DNA of 64,000 nucleotides from Scatosoma sp045542595 (GTDB lineage: Bacteria; Bacillota; Clostridia; Christensenellales; Borkfalkiaceae), in assembly GCA_045542595.1 (NCBI GenBank), contig JAZQLI010000002.1:62001-126000 (forward strand), written 5' to 3'. Numbering within the stretch: position 1 is the first letter of the stretch; each line of letters begins with the position of its first letter. Below, piece by piece: positions 42,833-51,861 of the stretch. The position numbers were made by a program, and so were the translations under genes. Below the pieces are notes generated by a model. It was not told the DNA's origin and made no database searches. It worked only from the letters and a program-made list of their open reading frames with translations.

Positions 42833-43273
42833 ATGAAAGTTTTATTGACAGCCGACGTAAAAGGTACGGGCAAAAAAGGCGAAGTTGTAGAAGTAGCCGA
42901 CGGATTTGGTAGAAATTTCCTTTTGAAAAAAGGACTTGCCACGCAAGCTACGGCGGCAAACGTACATCAAGCTAATCAGCAAAAAGCCTCGCAAGAATTC
43001 CATAGAGCGGAAGAAGTGAAAGCCTTAAAAAACCTTGCCGCACAGCTGGAAGGAAAAAAAGTAACCGTAAAAATTAAAACGGGCGAAAACGGTAAAACGT
43101 TTGGTAGCGTTACTCCGTCCCACGTGGCAGCGGCGCTTGCGGATATCGGTTTTGACGTAGATAAAAAGAAAATTAAAATGGACGCCGTAAAAACGTTAGG
43201 TTCGTTCAACGCCGAAGTGCGTTTAATGGAAGGCGTTTCAGCAAAAATAACGGTAACGGTGGAAAGCTTATAA
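42833..43273 (+). CDS. rplI: Ribosomal protein bL9
   Basis: 146 aa. N-terminal L9 motif VKGTGKKGEVVEVADGFGRNFLLKK split over residues 9-33, long connecting helix, and C-terminal domain with the LGSFNAEVRL-type ending. AGGAGA lies 8 nt before the ATG. In many Firmicutes rplI is followed by dnaB; here it is followed, after one base, by yitT. Confidence 0.96.
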   Translation: MKVLLTADVKGTGKKGEVVEVADGFGRNFLLKKGLATQATAANVHQANQQKASQEFHRAEEVKALKNLAAQLEGKKVTVKIKTGENGKTFGSVTPSHVAAALADIGFDVDKKKIKMDAVKTLGSFNAEVRLMEGVSAKITVTVESL

Positions 43274-43274
43274 T

Positions 43275-44243
43275 ATGGAAAACGTTCCTTCTTTACCCCC
43301 TAAAATTACCAAACACGAAATTCACGCCGAAGCAAACAGCACGAAAGGCAAAATTATTTACTGGACGAAAACGGTCGTTTTATTGTTAATTTCTTCGCTG
43401 CTTGTTGCCGTGGCCTCTTATTCGTTTATTACGCCCAACGGGTTCACCATCGGCGGCGTAAGCGGTATCGCCATTTTGATAAACGTAGCGACAAACGGAC
43501 TTGTACCGCAATGGATTGTGCTTTTCGGCATCAACCTGCCTTTAGTCATCACTGCATTTTTTATCGTTAAACGGAAATTTGCGGTGCTTTCGGCAACGAA
43601 TATCGGGTTGCAAACGGTTTGGCTTGCGGTTTTGGAAAACGCTTTACCCACCTTTCAAGTGGAATTTACCACCAACGGGGAAAAAATATTTGCCGCTATC
43701 GCGGCAGGTATTTGTATCGGCACGGCTGTAGCGCTCGCTTTTAAAACGGGCGGTAGTACGGGCGGAACGGATATTCTCGCAGTGATGATTCAGCGCAAGA
43801 TAGGGGCAAGCTCTATCGCGTGGATGCTGTTTAGTATCAACTGCGTCATTATCGGTTTTTCCGTGTTCGTATTCCAAGGCGAAACGCTTGCGCTTACCCT
43901 ACTCCCTTTAATGATGTCGGCGTTTGAACTGTATTTGGAAAGCAAAACCATCGACGCGGTTACTAACGGATTTCAGTCGGCTATCGAATTTAGAATTATC
44001 ACCGACAAACCTGAAGAAATGTCCTATGCGCTGATGAACGAGTTGGGGCGCGGCGTAACTTCCCTTCCTGCAACGGGAATGTATACCAAAGAAGAACATT
44101 CTATGCTACTTTGCGTAGTGAGCAAACGACAAATAATGACGCTTCGGCGTATTATGAAATCGGTCGACCCCGATTCGTTTGCCGTGATGTCTACGGTATC
44201 GCAAGTGTTGGGTTTGGGGTTCTACACGTCGGAACATAACTAA
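43275..44243 (+). CDS. YitT-family membrane protein
   Basis: 322 aa. A basic/polar N-terminus, then five to six TMs (SLLVAVASYSFITPNGFTIG, FKTGGSTGGTDILAVMIQRK) of the YitT_membrane domain, and a C-terminal cytosolic DUF2179 domain (EEHSMLLCVVSKRQIMTLRR). Function of the family is unknown. It starts one base after rplI, without a strong ribosome site, so it is probably translated by coupling. Confidence 0.9.
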   Translation: MENVPSLPPKITKHEIHAEANSTKGKIIYWTKTVVLLLISSLLVAVASYSFITPNGFTIGGVSGIAILINVATNGLVPQWIVLFGINLPLVITAFFIVKRKFAVLSATNIGLQTVWLAVLENALPTFQVEFTTNGEKIFAAIAAGICIGTAVALAFKTGGSTGGTDILAVMIQRKIGASSIAWMLFSINCVIIGFSVFVFQGETLALTLLPLMMSAFELYLESKTIDAVTNGFQSAIEFRIITDKPEEMSYALMNELGRGVTSLPATGMYTKEEHSMLLCVVSKRQIMTLRRIMKSVDPDSFAVMSTVSQVLGLGFYTSEHN

Positions 44244-44279
44244 ACGCCAAGCAGCACCTTAAAAACACGTTTTATCTAC

Positions 44280-44314
44280 CGTTTTCCCCTTTTTTTCGGG
44301 GAAAACGGTTTTTA
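44280..44314 (+). terminator. Intrinsic terminator of rplI-yitT
   Basis: 10-bp stem CGTTTTCCCC / GGGGAAAACG, 8-nt loop, then GTTTTTAT. Confidence 0.8.
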
Positions 44315-44330
44315 TACCCAAAAAATCAAA

Positions 44331-44356
44331 AAAAACCTTTATTTTTCAAGGTTTTT
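44331..44356 (+). terminator. Second AT-rich hairpin downstream of yitT
   Basis: 9-bp stem AAAAACCTT / AAGGTTTTT followed by CTCG and eight T; a possible back-up terminator just before the HU promoter. Confidence 0.5.
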
Positions 44357-44379
44357 CTCGATTTTTTTTCTTGTAGCCC

Positions 44380-44408
44380 TTGACAAATAAGGCTTAATAA
44401 GGTATAAT
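44380..44408 (+). promoter_or_regulatory. Consensus sigma-A promoter of the HU gene
   Basis: TTGACA (44380-44385), 17-nt spacer, TATAAT (44403-44408), a perfect match, fitting an abundant protein. Confidence 0.85.
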
Positions 44409-44468
44409 TAAATTACTTAAAAGTTGCCAAATTTTTAAGAAATAATTTTAAAGGGGATTAGGACTCTT

Positions 44469-44741
44469 ATGAACAAAGGCGAATTGATTAAAGCAATGGC
44501 AGAAAAAGCAGGTTTCACCAACAAAGACGCGGCTATCGCATACGACGCATTTTTGGCTACCGTTACGGAAGCTTTGAAAGCAGGTGAAAAGGTACAACTT
44601 GTTGGTTTTGGTACGTTGGAAGTTAAAAACGTACCTGCAAAAACGGGTATCAACCCTCAAACGAAAGAAAAGGTTGCTATCGCAGCTTGCAAGAAACCCG
44701 TTATGAAATTCGGTAAAGCTTACAAAGACCTTTTTAACTAA
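44469..44741 (+). CDS. HU-type DNA-binding protein
   Basis: 90 aa, the standard HU length. MNKGELIKAMAEKAGFTNKDA, then KVQLVGFGTLEV and a beta-arm region TGINPQTKEKV with the Pro that intercalates DNA, ending KPVMKFGKAYKDLFN. Nucleoid-associated dimer. AAAGGGG lies upstream of the ATG; single gene with a perfect promoter. Confidence 0.96.
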   Translation: MNKGELIKAMAEKAGFTNKDAAIAYDAFLATVTEALKAGEKVQLVGFGTLEVKNVPAKTGINPQTKEKVAIAACKKPVMKFGKAYKDLFN

Positions 44742-44755
44742 TGATTTTAAAAGTG

Positions 44756-44780
44756 AAAGCCGACGCTAAGCGTCGGCTTT
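44756..44780 (+). terminator. Terminator of the HU gene
   Basis: 11-bp stem AAAGCCGACGC / GCGTCGGCTTT with a 3-nt loop; short T-run. Confidence 0.7.
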
Positions 44781-44803
44781 ATACTATACAAAACAACATA
44801 CGA

Positions 44804-44834
44804 AAACCCGTTCGCCGATACGGCGAACGGGTTT
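44804..44834 (-). terminator. Terminator of trpS
   Basis: 14-bp stem AAACCCGTTCGCCG / CGGCGAACGGGTTT, loop ATA; 4 nt beyond the trpS stop. Confidence 0.8.
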
Positions 44835-44837
44835 ATC

Positions 44838-45881
44838 TTATTCGAAATAGTTAATTTTCATAGCACGTTTCACTTCGGCAAGCGTTTGCGCCGCTACCGC
44901 ACGCGCTTTCTCGCTACCCTGTTTCAACATTTCCCAAACGGCAGGGATATCCTTTGCCAACTCTTCACGGCGCAGGCGAATGGGTTCTAACGTTTCTTGC
45001 ATCACGCTATTTAAGAACTTCTTCACTTTCATATCCCCTAACCCACCGCGCTCGTAATGCGCCTTGAGTTCGTCCAAGTTCGCATATTCGGGTAAGTATT
45101 TTTGAAAATGTTCGTCGGTGGAAAACGCTTCTAAATAGATAAACGTGGGATTGTTTTTCGTATCCCCGGGGTCGGTTACTTTGATATGGTTGGGATCGGT
45201 ATACATTCCCATAACCTTACGCTTGATTTCGTCCGAGCTGTCCGAAAGGTAAATACAGTTCCCAAGTGATTTACTCATTTTCGCCATACCGTCCGTACCG
45301 GGCAAGCGCAAACAGAATTTATTTTCAGGCAATACCGCTTTGGGCTCGACAAGCGTTTCCCCGTACAAGCCGTTAAAACTGCGCACAATTTCACGCGCTT
45401 GCTCTAACATAGGCAGTTGGTCTTCACCGACGGGCACGGTGGTGGCTTTAAACGCCGTAATATCCGCCGTTTGCGATACGGGATAGGTCAAAAAGCCCAT
45501 AGGCAGGGACAGTTCGAAATTCTTTTGACGAATTTCCGCTTTTACCGTAGGGTTGCGTTCTAACCGCGCTAACGTTACCAAATTCATATAATAGAAGGTA
45601 AGTTCGGTAAGCTGTTCCACGTGCGACTGCACGAACACCGTCGATTTCGTCGGGTCGATACCGCAAGCAAGGTAATCGAGCGCTACTTCCGTAATATTAT
45701 CGCGCACCTTTTGGGGATTGTCAAAATTGTCGGTGAGCGCTTGCGCGTCGGCTATCATAATATAGATTTCGTCAAATTTACCGCTGTTTTGCAATTCTAC
45801 GCGACGTTTAAGAGAACCGACGTAATGCCCGATATGCAATTTTCCCGACGGTCTATCACCCGTTAAAATAATGTTTTTCAT
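44838..45881 (-). CDS. trpS: Tryptophanyl-tRNA synthetase
   Basis: 347 aa from the ATG at 45881 (AGGGAG upstream); upstream in-frame codons lack family sequence. Class I synthetase with HIGH-type motif HIGHYVG in GDRPSGKLHIGHYVG and KMSKS motif in GMAKMSKSLGN. No T-box (no GGTGG-type antiterminator sequence) is seen in the 180 nt upstream. It follows pyrE on the same strand without a clear terminator between, so it may be partly read from the pyr operon. Confidence 0.95.
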   Translation of the reverse strand: MKNIILTGDRPSGKLHIGHYVGSLKRRVELQNSGKFDEIYIMIADAQALTDNFDNPQKVRDNITEVALDYLACGIDPTKSTVFVQSHVEQLTELTFYYMNLVTLARLERNPTVKAEIRQKNFELSLPMGFLTYPVSQTADITAFKATTVPVGEDQLPMLEQAREIVRSFNGLYGETLVEPKAVLPENKFCLRLPGTDGMAKMSKSLGNCIYLSDSSDEIKRKVMGMYTDPNHIKVTDPGDTKNNPTFIYLEAFSTDEHFQKYLPEYANLDELKAHYERGGLGDMKVKKFLNSVMQETLEPIRLRREELAKDIPAVWEMLKQGSEKARAVAAQTLAEVKRAMKINYFE

Positions 45882-45942
45882 ATTTCGTACTCCCTTTTTC
45901 CGCGCCGTACATAACCGCGCGTTTTTCGTCCATACTGTTTGT

Positions 45943-46080
45943 ATGAAACGAACCGTATTAACGGCCATAGCCGTATTTTTCTTATGCGCGATAGCTATCG
46001 TATTTTTACGTTTTCATATCTTACAGCCGAAAGCTGCCGCGCCGACGTTTACCCGTCAAAAAATTCAATTTACTCCGTAG
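45943..46080 (+). CDS. Possible small membrane protein (45 aa)
   Basis: In the gap between trpS and pyrE but on the opposite strand: basic MKRT, a hydrophobic run TAIAVFFLCAIAIVFL of membrane-spanning length, then a basic/polar tail. It has no clear ribosome site or promoter, and its end overlaps the pyrE end. It may be chance; included because it is the only coding potential in that gap. Confidence 0.2.
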   Translation: MKRTVLTAIAVFFLCAIAIVFLRFHILQPKAAAPTFTRQKIQFTP

Positions 46081-46727
46081 GTGTTGCGGTATTTATACAT
46101 GGCGGAAAGATGTTCTTTACCGTCGATAACGCCCTTTTCAATCGCTTCGATAATATCATTCATCGTAACGACGGAATACACGTCGATACCGTATTCCTTT
46201 TTCGCTGCCGCCACTGCCGATAAATCGCTTTCCAAAGCCTTTTCCATACGGTCAACGGAAATAATCATACCTACTACCTGTACCTTTGCCGCCGCTTCCA
46301 GCTTAGGCAAAATTTCTTTGAGTGCTTTACCCGACGTCATAACGTCTTCAATGATAATTACCTTTTCACCGTCCACTAATTGCTTTCCCACGAAAAGACC
46401 GCCTTCGCCGTGGTCTTTTACTTCTTTTCTATCGAAACAGTAATTGAGTTCCTTTTCATAGCCGTTATAAAGCGCGATAGCGGTGGTAACCGATAAGGGA
46501 ATACCCTTATACGCAGGGCCGACAAGCGTATCCGCTTCCAAATGGTTATCGTGGATACAAGCCGCGTAATATTCGCCTAATTTTGCAAGCTGCTTGCCCG
46601 TTTTATAGTTACCCGTATTGATGAAATACGGTGCTTTTCTACCGCTTTTTAAGGTAAATTCTCCAAACTTCAAAACGCCGTTGGATACCATAAAACGGAT
46701 AAATTCTTCTTTGTACGTATATTGCAT
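46065..46727 (-). CDS. pyrE: Orotate phosphoribosyltransferase
   Basis: 220 aa. It joins orotate and PRPP to give OMP. PRPP-binding motif VIIIEDVMTSGKAL and the flexible-loop sequence RKEVKDHGEGG are present; FTLKSGRKAPYFINTG is the family N-terminal block. Last gene of pyrBCFKDE, 13 nt after pyrD, with AGGAG before its ATG. Confidence 0.96.
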   Translation of the reverse strand: MQYTYKEEFIRFMVSNGVLKFGEFTLKSGRKAPYFINTGNYKTGKQLAKLGEYYAACIHDNHLEADTLVGPAYKGIPLSVTTAIALYNGYEKELNYCFDRKEVKDHGEGGLFVGKQLVDGEKVIIIEDVMTSGKALKEILPKLEAAAKVQVVGMIISVDRMEKALESDLSAVAAAKKEYGIDVYSVVTMNDIIEAIEKGVIDGKEHLSAMYKYRNTYGVN

Positions 46728-46740
46728 AGTTTTTTACTCC

Positions 46741-47658
46741 TTATCTATTATTTAATTGCAACGTACCCGTCAGTTCGGCTACGTTTTTTACGCCGTGTTT
46801 ATCACACCACGCGTTTAATCCGTCGATAATTTGCGGCATTGCGTAAGGATTGGTGAAGTTCGCCGTGCCCACCTGTACCGCCGTTGCGCCTGCCATTAAA
46901 AATTCGATAGCGTCTTCCGCGCAAGTGATACCGCCCATACCGATTACGGGAATTTTCACCGCTTGCGAAGCTTCGTACACCATACGCACCGCAATCGGCT
47001 TTACTCCTGCGCCCGATACGCCGCCCGTGTTGTTGGCGATAATCGGTTTTCTTCTTTCAATGTCGATAGCCATACCCGTAAGCGTATTGATAAGCGAAAT
47101 ACAGTCTGCCCCGCCGCGTTCCGCCGCTCTTGCGTTTTCGGCTATGCTTTCCACGTTAGGCGACAATTTCACGATAAGCGGCGTGTCCTTTGCGCCGCTT
47201 TTTGCAACGCGCGTTACTTCTTCCACCGTTTCGGGCTTGATACCGAACGCCATACCGCCGCTTTTTACGTTGGGGCAAGAGATATTGAGTTCTATCATAT
47301 CCACTTTGCCGTTTAACTTTTCGCAAATACCCTTATAATCGTCCAACGTTTTTCCTGCTACGTTGGCAATGACGCGCGTTCCCGTAGCTTTTAACCATTC
47401 TAAATCGTTTTCAATGAAATGTTCCACGCCAGGGTTTTGCAACCCTACTGCATTTAAAATTACCCCACGCGATTCCGCTATTCTGGGTACGGGATTGCCG
47501 AGTCTGGGTTCTAACGTAAGTCCTTTCGTCGATACGCCGCCGATTGCGCCGATATCGTACAATTCGTTAAATTCGCGTCCGAAACCGAACGTTCCCGACG
47601 CCGCGATAACGGGGTTCTTAAAAGGGACTCCGCAAATAGTTACCGATAAATTTGCCAT
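46741..47658 (-). CDS. pyrD: Dihydroorotate dehydrogenase B, catalytic subunit
   Basis: 305 aa, FMN enzyme of class 1B, which passes electrons to NAD through PyrK. Active-site Cys in ELNISCPNVKSGG; FMN-binding AASGTFGFG and NNTGGVSG; phosphate loop GMGGI. The class 1B identity agrees with pyrK upstream. The pyrK-pyrD gap of about 170 nt is occupied by palindromic element copy B. Confidence 0.95.
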   Translation of the reverse strand: MANLSVTICGVPFKNPVIAASGTFGFGREFNELYDIGAIGGVSTKGLTLEPRLGNPVPRIAESRGVILNAVGLQNPGVEHFIENDLEWLKATGTRVIANVAGKTLDDYKGICEKLNGKVDMIELNISCPNVKSGGMAFGIKPETVEEVTRVAKSGAKDTPLIVKLSPNVESIAENARAAERGGADCISLINTLTGMAIDIERRKPIIANNTGGVSGAGVKPIAVRMVYEASQAVKIPVIGMGGITCAEDAIEFLMAGATAVQVGTANFTNPYAMPQIIDGLNAWCDKHGVKNVAELTGTLQLNNR

Positions 47659-47712
47659 AATTTTTTCCTTTTCGCAACTGTATTATTTGTATTATTTATA
47701 ATTTGTAAGCGC

Positions 47713-47833
47713 TTAAACGGATAGATGCAAGCAAATCAAGGCAAGCGAGGCTTTTCTACGGGACGTTTACTGAACGTAAACGAGCAAGAAAAACGCAGCT
47801 TAACGCCGAGTTGTATAGCATATATACGTTTAA
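47713..47833. repeat. Palindromic intergenic element, copy B, inside the pyr operon
   Basis: Imperfect palindrome. Arms TTAAACGGATAGATGC (47713-47728) and GCATATATACGTTTAA (47818-47833) are complementary at 14 of 16 positions; the centre is a perfect CGTTTAC-N5-GTAAACG (47764-47782). The right arm contains the pyrK stop codon. Related to copy A at 36490-36612. In RNA it would form a long hairpin between pyrK and pyrD. Confidence 0.7.
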
Positions 47834-48585
47834 AGTATAACGTCGTTAGCGTTGAAAACAGGTCCGTCTTTACATACGCGCGCCTTTTTACCGTCCGTTT
47901 TGTCGCAAACGCACACCAAACACGCGCCGATACCGCAACCCATACGCTCTTCCAACGAAACGTAGCAAGGCAGGTTTTCCCGTTCCACAAGCGCTTTCAA
48001 CGCGCGGAGCATAGGGGTAGGTCCGCAAGATAACACTACGTCGGGGCGGTTGCCCTTTTGTAAATCCGCCGCGAATGCTTGTACGGCGTTCATTTTTTCG
48101 CCGTAACTGCCGTCGTCGGTAACGGCAACGAACTTCGTTGCTTTTTCAAATTCGTCCACGCCACAAACCGCGCCCTTGTTACGGTAGCCGATATACGCCG
48201 AAATTTCCTTTTCTTTGCCGTATTGCCGTAAAACGGAAATGAGTGGGAACACGCCCACGCCGCCGCCCACAAGCGCCACTTTCTTTTCGTTTTCTTCCAC
48301 GTAAAAACCGTTGCCGAGCGGTAATAACACTTCGGTTTTTGTGCCCGTTTCCAACGCCTTTAATTTTTGCGTGCCCTCGCCTTTGATTTGGTAACAAAAG
48401 GTAACTTCGTTGCCTTCCGTTTTACAAATGGCGATAGGACGGCGCAATAAATGCGTGCCGCCTACGGAAATATTACCGAACTGTCCGCAACGCACTTTGA
48501 GCTCTTCGTCCAACGCGAACGTAACCGAATGTATATTTTCCGCAATTTTTTCGTTTTTAACAATCGTTGCGATATAATCTTTCAT
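47830..48585 (-). CDS. pyrK: Dihydroorotate dehydrogenase B, electron-transfer subunit
   Basis: 251 aa, FAD and [2Fe-2S] protein that links PyrD to NAD. FAD motif RRPIAICK, NAD-binding GGGVGVFPLI, and C-terminal cluster cysteines in GCGIGACLVCVC with a fourth in RVCKDGPVF. Length and order fit class 1B enzymes. It starts 10 nt after pyrF. Its stop codon is inside the palindromic element. Confidence 0.95.
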   Translation of the reverse strand: MKDYIATIVKNEKIAENIHSVTFALDEELKVRCGQFGNISVGGTHLLRRPIAICKTEGNEVTFCYQIKGEGTQKLKALETGTKTEVLLPLGNGFYVEENEKKVALVGGGVGVFPLISVLRQYGKEKEISAYIGYRNKGAVCGVDEFEKATKFVAVTDDGSYGEKMNAVQAFAADLQKGNRPDVVLSCGPTPMLRALKALVERENLPCYVSLEERMGCGIGACLVCVCDKTDGKKARVCKDGPVFNANDVIL

Positions 48586-48595
48586 AAAAATTCCT

Positions 48596-49504
48596 TTATT
48601 TTCCCATTTTGCCGATAACGCTTGCTAAATCTTTTTGCATAGCGATAGTAGCCGCGCGCGCCGCGTCGTAATACGTACCGCCGTTCTTTTTATACGCGCA
48701 TAAAATCCCACGCGAGTTATTCACAACGCCACCCAGTCCGTTCGCGCCGAAACAGCTTTTCAGCATTTGCGCACTGCCGCCCTGTGCGCCGTAACCGGGG
48801 ATAAGGAAGAAGGTATGTGGTAACACTTCGCGAAGACGAGCCGCTTCGGTAGGATGGGTTGCGCCAACCACTGCGCCTACGGCGGAATAGCCGTATTTGC
48901 CGATAGTACTCTCTCCCCATTTTTCTACAAGTCCGCCCATTACTTCGTACATGGGTACGCCGTTTTCCAAAACCAAGTTTTGCACTTCCGCGCCCGACGG
49001 ATTAGACGTTTTGACAAGCACGAAGATACCTTTGTCGTTCTTTTCGCATTCTTCTACGAACGGCGCGATACCGTCCGTACCCAAATATCCGTTTACCGTT
49101 ACGTAGTCGGACGGGAACGCTTTATGCGCGGTAGTATTTACCGACGTTTCTCCCAAAAACGTTTTTGCATAGCACGCCGCCGTAGAACCGATATCGTTAC
49201 GCTTTGCGTCGGCTATAACTACAAGGTCTTTTTCCGCTGCATACTTTAACGTTTCTTCGTATGCTTTCATACCAGCCACCCCGTACATTTCATAGTAGGC
49301 AATTTGTACCTTTACCGACGGAATGATATCGTATAACGTATCAATGAGTTTTTTATTGAAATCGAATACGCGTTCGGCTACTCCTTCAAACGTCGTTACG
49401 CCTGCTTTCATATCGTCGGGCAAATAATCGAAAAGCGTATCTAAACCCACGCAGGTAGGATTTTGCAAATCTATAATTTTCTCAATAAGTCTATCCGTAA
49501 TCAT
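48596..49504 (-). CDS. pyrF: Orotidine 5'-phosphate decarboxylase (long form)
   Basis: 302 aa. It converts OMP to UMP. The catalytic Lys/Asp network is in VVIADAKRNDIGSTA, and IPGYGAQGG marks the phosphate loop. At 302 aa it belongs to the longer PyrF subfamily (about 270-310 aa) rather than the 240-aa Bacillus/E. coli type. It lies 15 nt after pyrC. Confidence 0.95.
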   Translation of the reverse strand: MITDRLIEKIIDLQNPTCVGLDTLFDYLPDDMKAGVTTFEGVAERVFDFNKKLIDTLYDIIPSVKVQIAYYEMYGVAGMKAYEETLKYAAEKDLVVIADAKRNDIGSTAACYAKTFLGETSVNTTAHKAFPSDYVTVNGYLGTDGIAPFVEECEKNDKGIFVLVKTSNPSGAEVQNLVLENGVPMYEVMGGLVEKWGESTIGKYGYSAVGAVVGATHPTEAARLREVLPHTFFLIPGYGAQGGSAQMLKSCFGANGLGGVVNNSRGILCAYKKNGGTYYDAARAATIAMQKDLASVIGKMGK

Positions 49505-49519
49505 CTTCTACTCCTTACT

Positions 49520-50779
49520 TTACGCTTGATATTTAATTTCGCCGTCTACTACGGTGTATTTTACTACACCCGAAAGTTCCCAACCCTTGAACGGATTGTT
49601 TTTGCCTTTGCTCACGAAGTTTTCAGGGTCTACAACCCATTTTTCGTCTAAGTTTGCGATAGTGAAATCGGCTACTTTACCTTCGGCAATTTCGCCGCCG
49701 TCCAGTTTCAAAATACGCGCAGGCGCGGCGGACATTTTTTCCGCGATAGCAGGTAAATCTAACACGCCCGTTTTATATAAATACGTAATGGCAAACCCAA
49801 ACGACGTTTCAATGCCGCTGATACCGAACGCCGCCAAATTGTATTCTACGTTTTTATCGTTGGTATGATGGGGTGCGTGGTCGGTAACGATACAATCGAG
49901 TGTGCCGTCCTTCAAACCTTCGAGCACCGCTTGTTTATCCATTTCTTCACGGATAGGCGGATTGACTTTGGTAAACGTATCAAACGTAGTGACGATATCG
50001 TCGGTTGCCGCAAAATAGTGCGGACAGGTTTCCGCCGTTACCTTTACCCCTGCACGTTTGGCGTCGCGAATTAAGCGTACGCCGCTATGCGTGGATACGT
50101 GGCAAATATGCACGGGTACGTTTAAGCTTTCCGCAAGCGCGATATCCCTTGCAATGCAAATATCTTCCGCCGCACGGGGAATTCCTTTTAAGCCTGCAAT
50201 GGTAGAATTCAAGCCTTCGTTTACCACGCCGCCGTCAACCAAGTCTTTATCTTCGCAATGGCAAAGGCAGGTGATATCAAAGCCGCTGGCGTATTCCATA
50301 GCCAAATACATCAAACGGGAGTTCTTCACCGAAACGCCGTCGTCGGAAATGGCTACTGCGCCCGCTTTTTTCATTTCACCTATTTCGGCAAGCTGTTCGC
50401 CCTTTTCGCCTTTGGTAATTGCGCCGATAGGGTGCACTTTGCAAAGCCCCACTTCTTTCGCGCGGTTTTTGATATAGCTTACCACTACTTTATTATCCGC
50501 TACGGGGTTGGTGTTGGGCATACAGCAAATTTGTGTAAATCCGCCTTTTACCGCCGCCTTGCTGCCGCTTTCGATATCTTCTTTATATTCATAACCCGGT
50601 TCGCGAAGATGCACGTGCATATCGATAAGACCAGGGAAAACGTGCAAGCCGCTCGCGTCGATTTCTTCACCGCCTGCAGGGAGCTTGTCCGCAATTTTCA
50701 CGATTTTACCGTTTTCGATTAAAATATCTTTCTTTTCTACCGAATTTTTCAAAACTACGTTGCCGTTTCTGATAATCAT
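49520..50779 (-). CDS. pyrC: Dihydroorotase
   Basis: 419 aa, class I (multimeric amidohydrolase) type. Zinc ligands in DMHVHLREPG; bridging and other metal residues in CHCED, HICHVST and IVTDHAPHH. It closes carbamoyl aspartate to dihydroorotate. It lies 19 nt after pyrB with AGGAAAGG-type ribosome site. Confidence 0.96.
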   Translation of the reverse strand: MIIRNGNVVLKNSVEKKDILIENGKIVKIADKLPAGGEEIDASGLHVFPGLIDMHVHLREPGYEYKEDIESGSKAAVKGGFTQICCMPNTNPVADNKVVVSYIKNRAKEVGLCKVHPIGAITKGEKGEQLAEIGEMKKAGAVAISDDGVSVKNSRLMYLAMEYASGFDITCLCHCEDKDLVDGGVVNEGLNSTIAGLKGIPRAAEDICIARDIALAESLNVPVHICHVSTHSGVRLIRDAKRAGVKVTAETCPHYFAATDDIVTTFDTFTKVNPPIREEMDKQAVLEGLKDGTLDCIVTDHAPHHTNDKNVEYNLAAFGISGIETSFGFAITYLYKTGVLDLPAIAEKMSAAPARILKLDGGEIAEGKVADFTIANLDEKWVVDPENFVSKGKNNPFKGWELSGVVKYTVVDGEIKYQA

Positions 50780-50798
50780 ATCCTTTCTCCTGTGTTTC

Positions 50799-51725
50799 TT
50801 ATTTCGTATTTCTATAATCGTTTAACAGCTTTAACGCCGCCATACGTACCGCAATCCCCGAGAATACTTGTTCTTCAATGCGGCTTTGTTCGTGGTCGAT
50901 AACCTTGCCCGTAAGTTCTACGCCGCGGTTTACAGGACCGGGGTGCATAACGATAGCGTGGGGTTTGGCAAGCAATAAATCTTTCGCGGTAACCCCGTAG
51001 AACGCTGCATATTCGTTGAGCGAGGGGAAATTACCGGCTTGCTGACGTTCAAGCTGAATACGCAAGCCCATAATAACGTCGGCGTCCTTAATGGCTTCTT
51101 CTTTCGTTTTGCAAAGCTTTGCACCAAGCTTATCAATGCCTTTGGGAATAAGCGTTTCGGGAGCGTACATATACACGTCCGCACCCATCGTCTTTAAACC
51201 GAACAGGTTCGATTTCGCCACGCGCGAGTGCTTGATATCGCCGAGTATCGCCACCTTCAAGCCTTCCAAAGAACCGAACGTTTCACGCATCGTGAGCATA
51301 TCCAAAAGCGCTTGCGTGGGGTGCTCGTTCATACCGTCGCCTGCGTTCAGAACACTTGCGTTTGCAACTTTAGACAAAAGGTAAGGCGCGCCGCCCATAG
51401 GATGGCGCATAATCAAGAAATCGTTGAGCTGTGCGTCCAACGTCTTACCCGTGTCCACTAACGTTTCGCCTTTGGCAACCGACGACGAGCCTGCGGCAAT
51501 ATTGATAACCGTCGCGCCGAGATATTTGGCTGCGAGTTCGAAACTCGTTCGCGTTCTCGTACTGTTTTCGTAAAAGAGAATGGTTGCCGTTTTCCCCTTT
51601 AAATAGGAAAGCTGCTTTTCCCCTGCTTTCAAATGGCGTTTCATTTCCGCCGCCACGTCTAAAAGCTCGGTCAATTCTTCTTTCGTCAGGTCGATAAGCC
51701 CTATTAAATCTTTTCTTTTGAGCAT
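50799..51725 (-). CDS. pyrB: Aspartate carbamoyltransferase catalytic subunit
   Basis: 308 aa. Carbamoyl-phosphate motif STRTRTSFE and HPTQALLD are present, as is the MHPGPVNRG block. It lacks a neighbouring pyrI regulatory subunit, as in Bacillus-type enzymes. First gene of the operon; AAAGGAG precedes the ATG. Carbamoyl phosphate synthase (carAB) and pyrR are not in the window. Confidence 0.96.
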   Translation of the reverse strand: MLKRKDLIGLIDLTKEELTELLDVAAEMKRHLKAGEKQLSYLKGKTATILFYENSTRTRTSFELAAKYLGATVINIAAGSSSVAKGETLVDTGKTLDAQLNDFLIMRHPMGGAPYLLSKVANASVLNAGDGMNEHPTQALLDMLTMRETFGSLEGLKVAILGDIKHSRVAKSNLFGLKTMGADVYMYAPETLIPKGIDKLGAKLCKTKEEAIKDADVIMGLRIQLERQQAGNFPSLNEYAAFYGVTAKDLLLAKPHAIVMHPGPVNRGVELTGKVIDHEQSRIEEQVFSGIAVRMAALKLLNDYRNTK

Positions 51726-51759
51726 ATTTTCTCCTTTGATAGCGTATCCGTGTATTTAT

Positions 51760-51795
51760 AAAAAAAGCGTCGTAGGCACGAAACGCCCAAGACGC
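51760..51795 (-). terminator. Leader terminator (attenuator) of the pyr operon
   Basis: On the minus strand GCGTC-N3-GGC-loop-GCC-N3-GACGC (51795 to 51767) then seven T (51766-51760), between the promoter and pyrB. The 7-nt loop GTTTCGT (51784-51778) is perfectly complementary to ACGAAAC at 51848-51842 near the predicted RNA 5' end, so an alternative fold is possible. Confidence 0.65.
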
Positions 51796-51861
51796 ATTGT
51801 AATAAAACAGCGCATACGCCGATTTTCGGATTTTTCGGATTGTTTCGTTTTATCGGCTAAT

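Noticed and set aside
45882..46064. T-box leader for trpS
   Set aside because: No T-box GGTGG-type sequence or specifier-loop hairpin; the region also overlaps a possible small reading frame.
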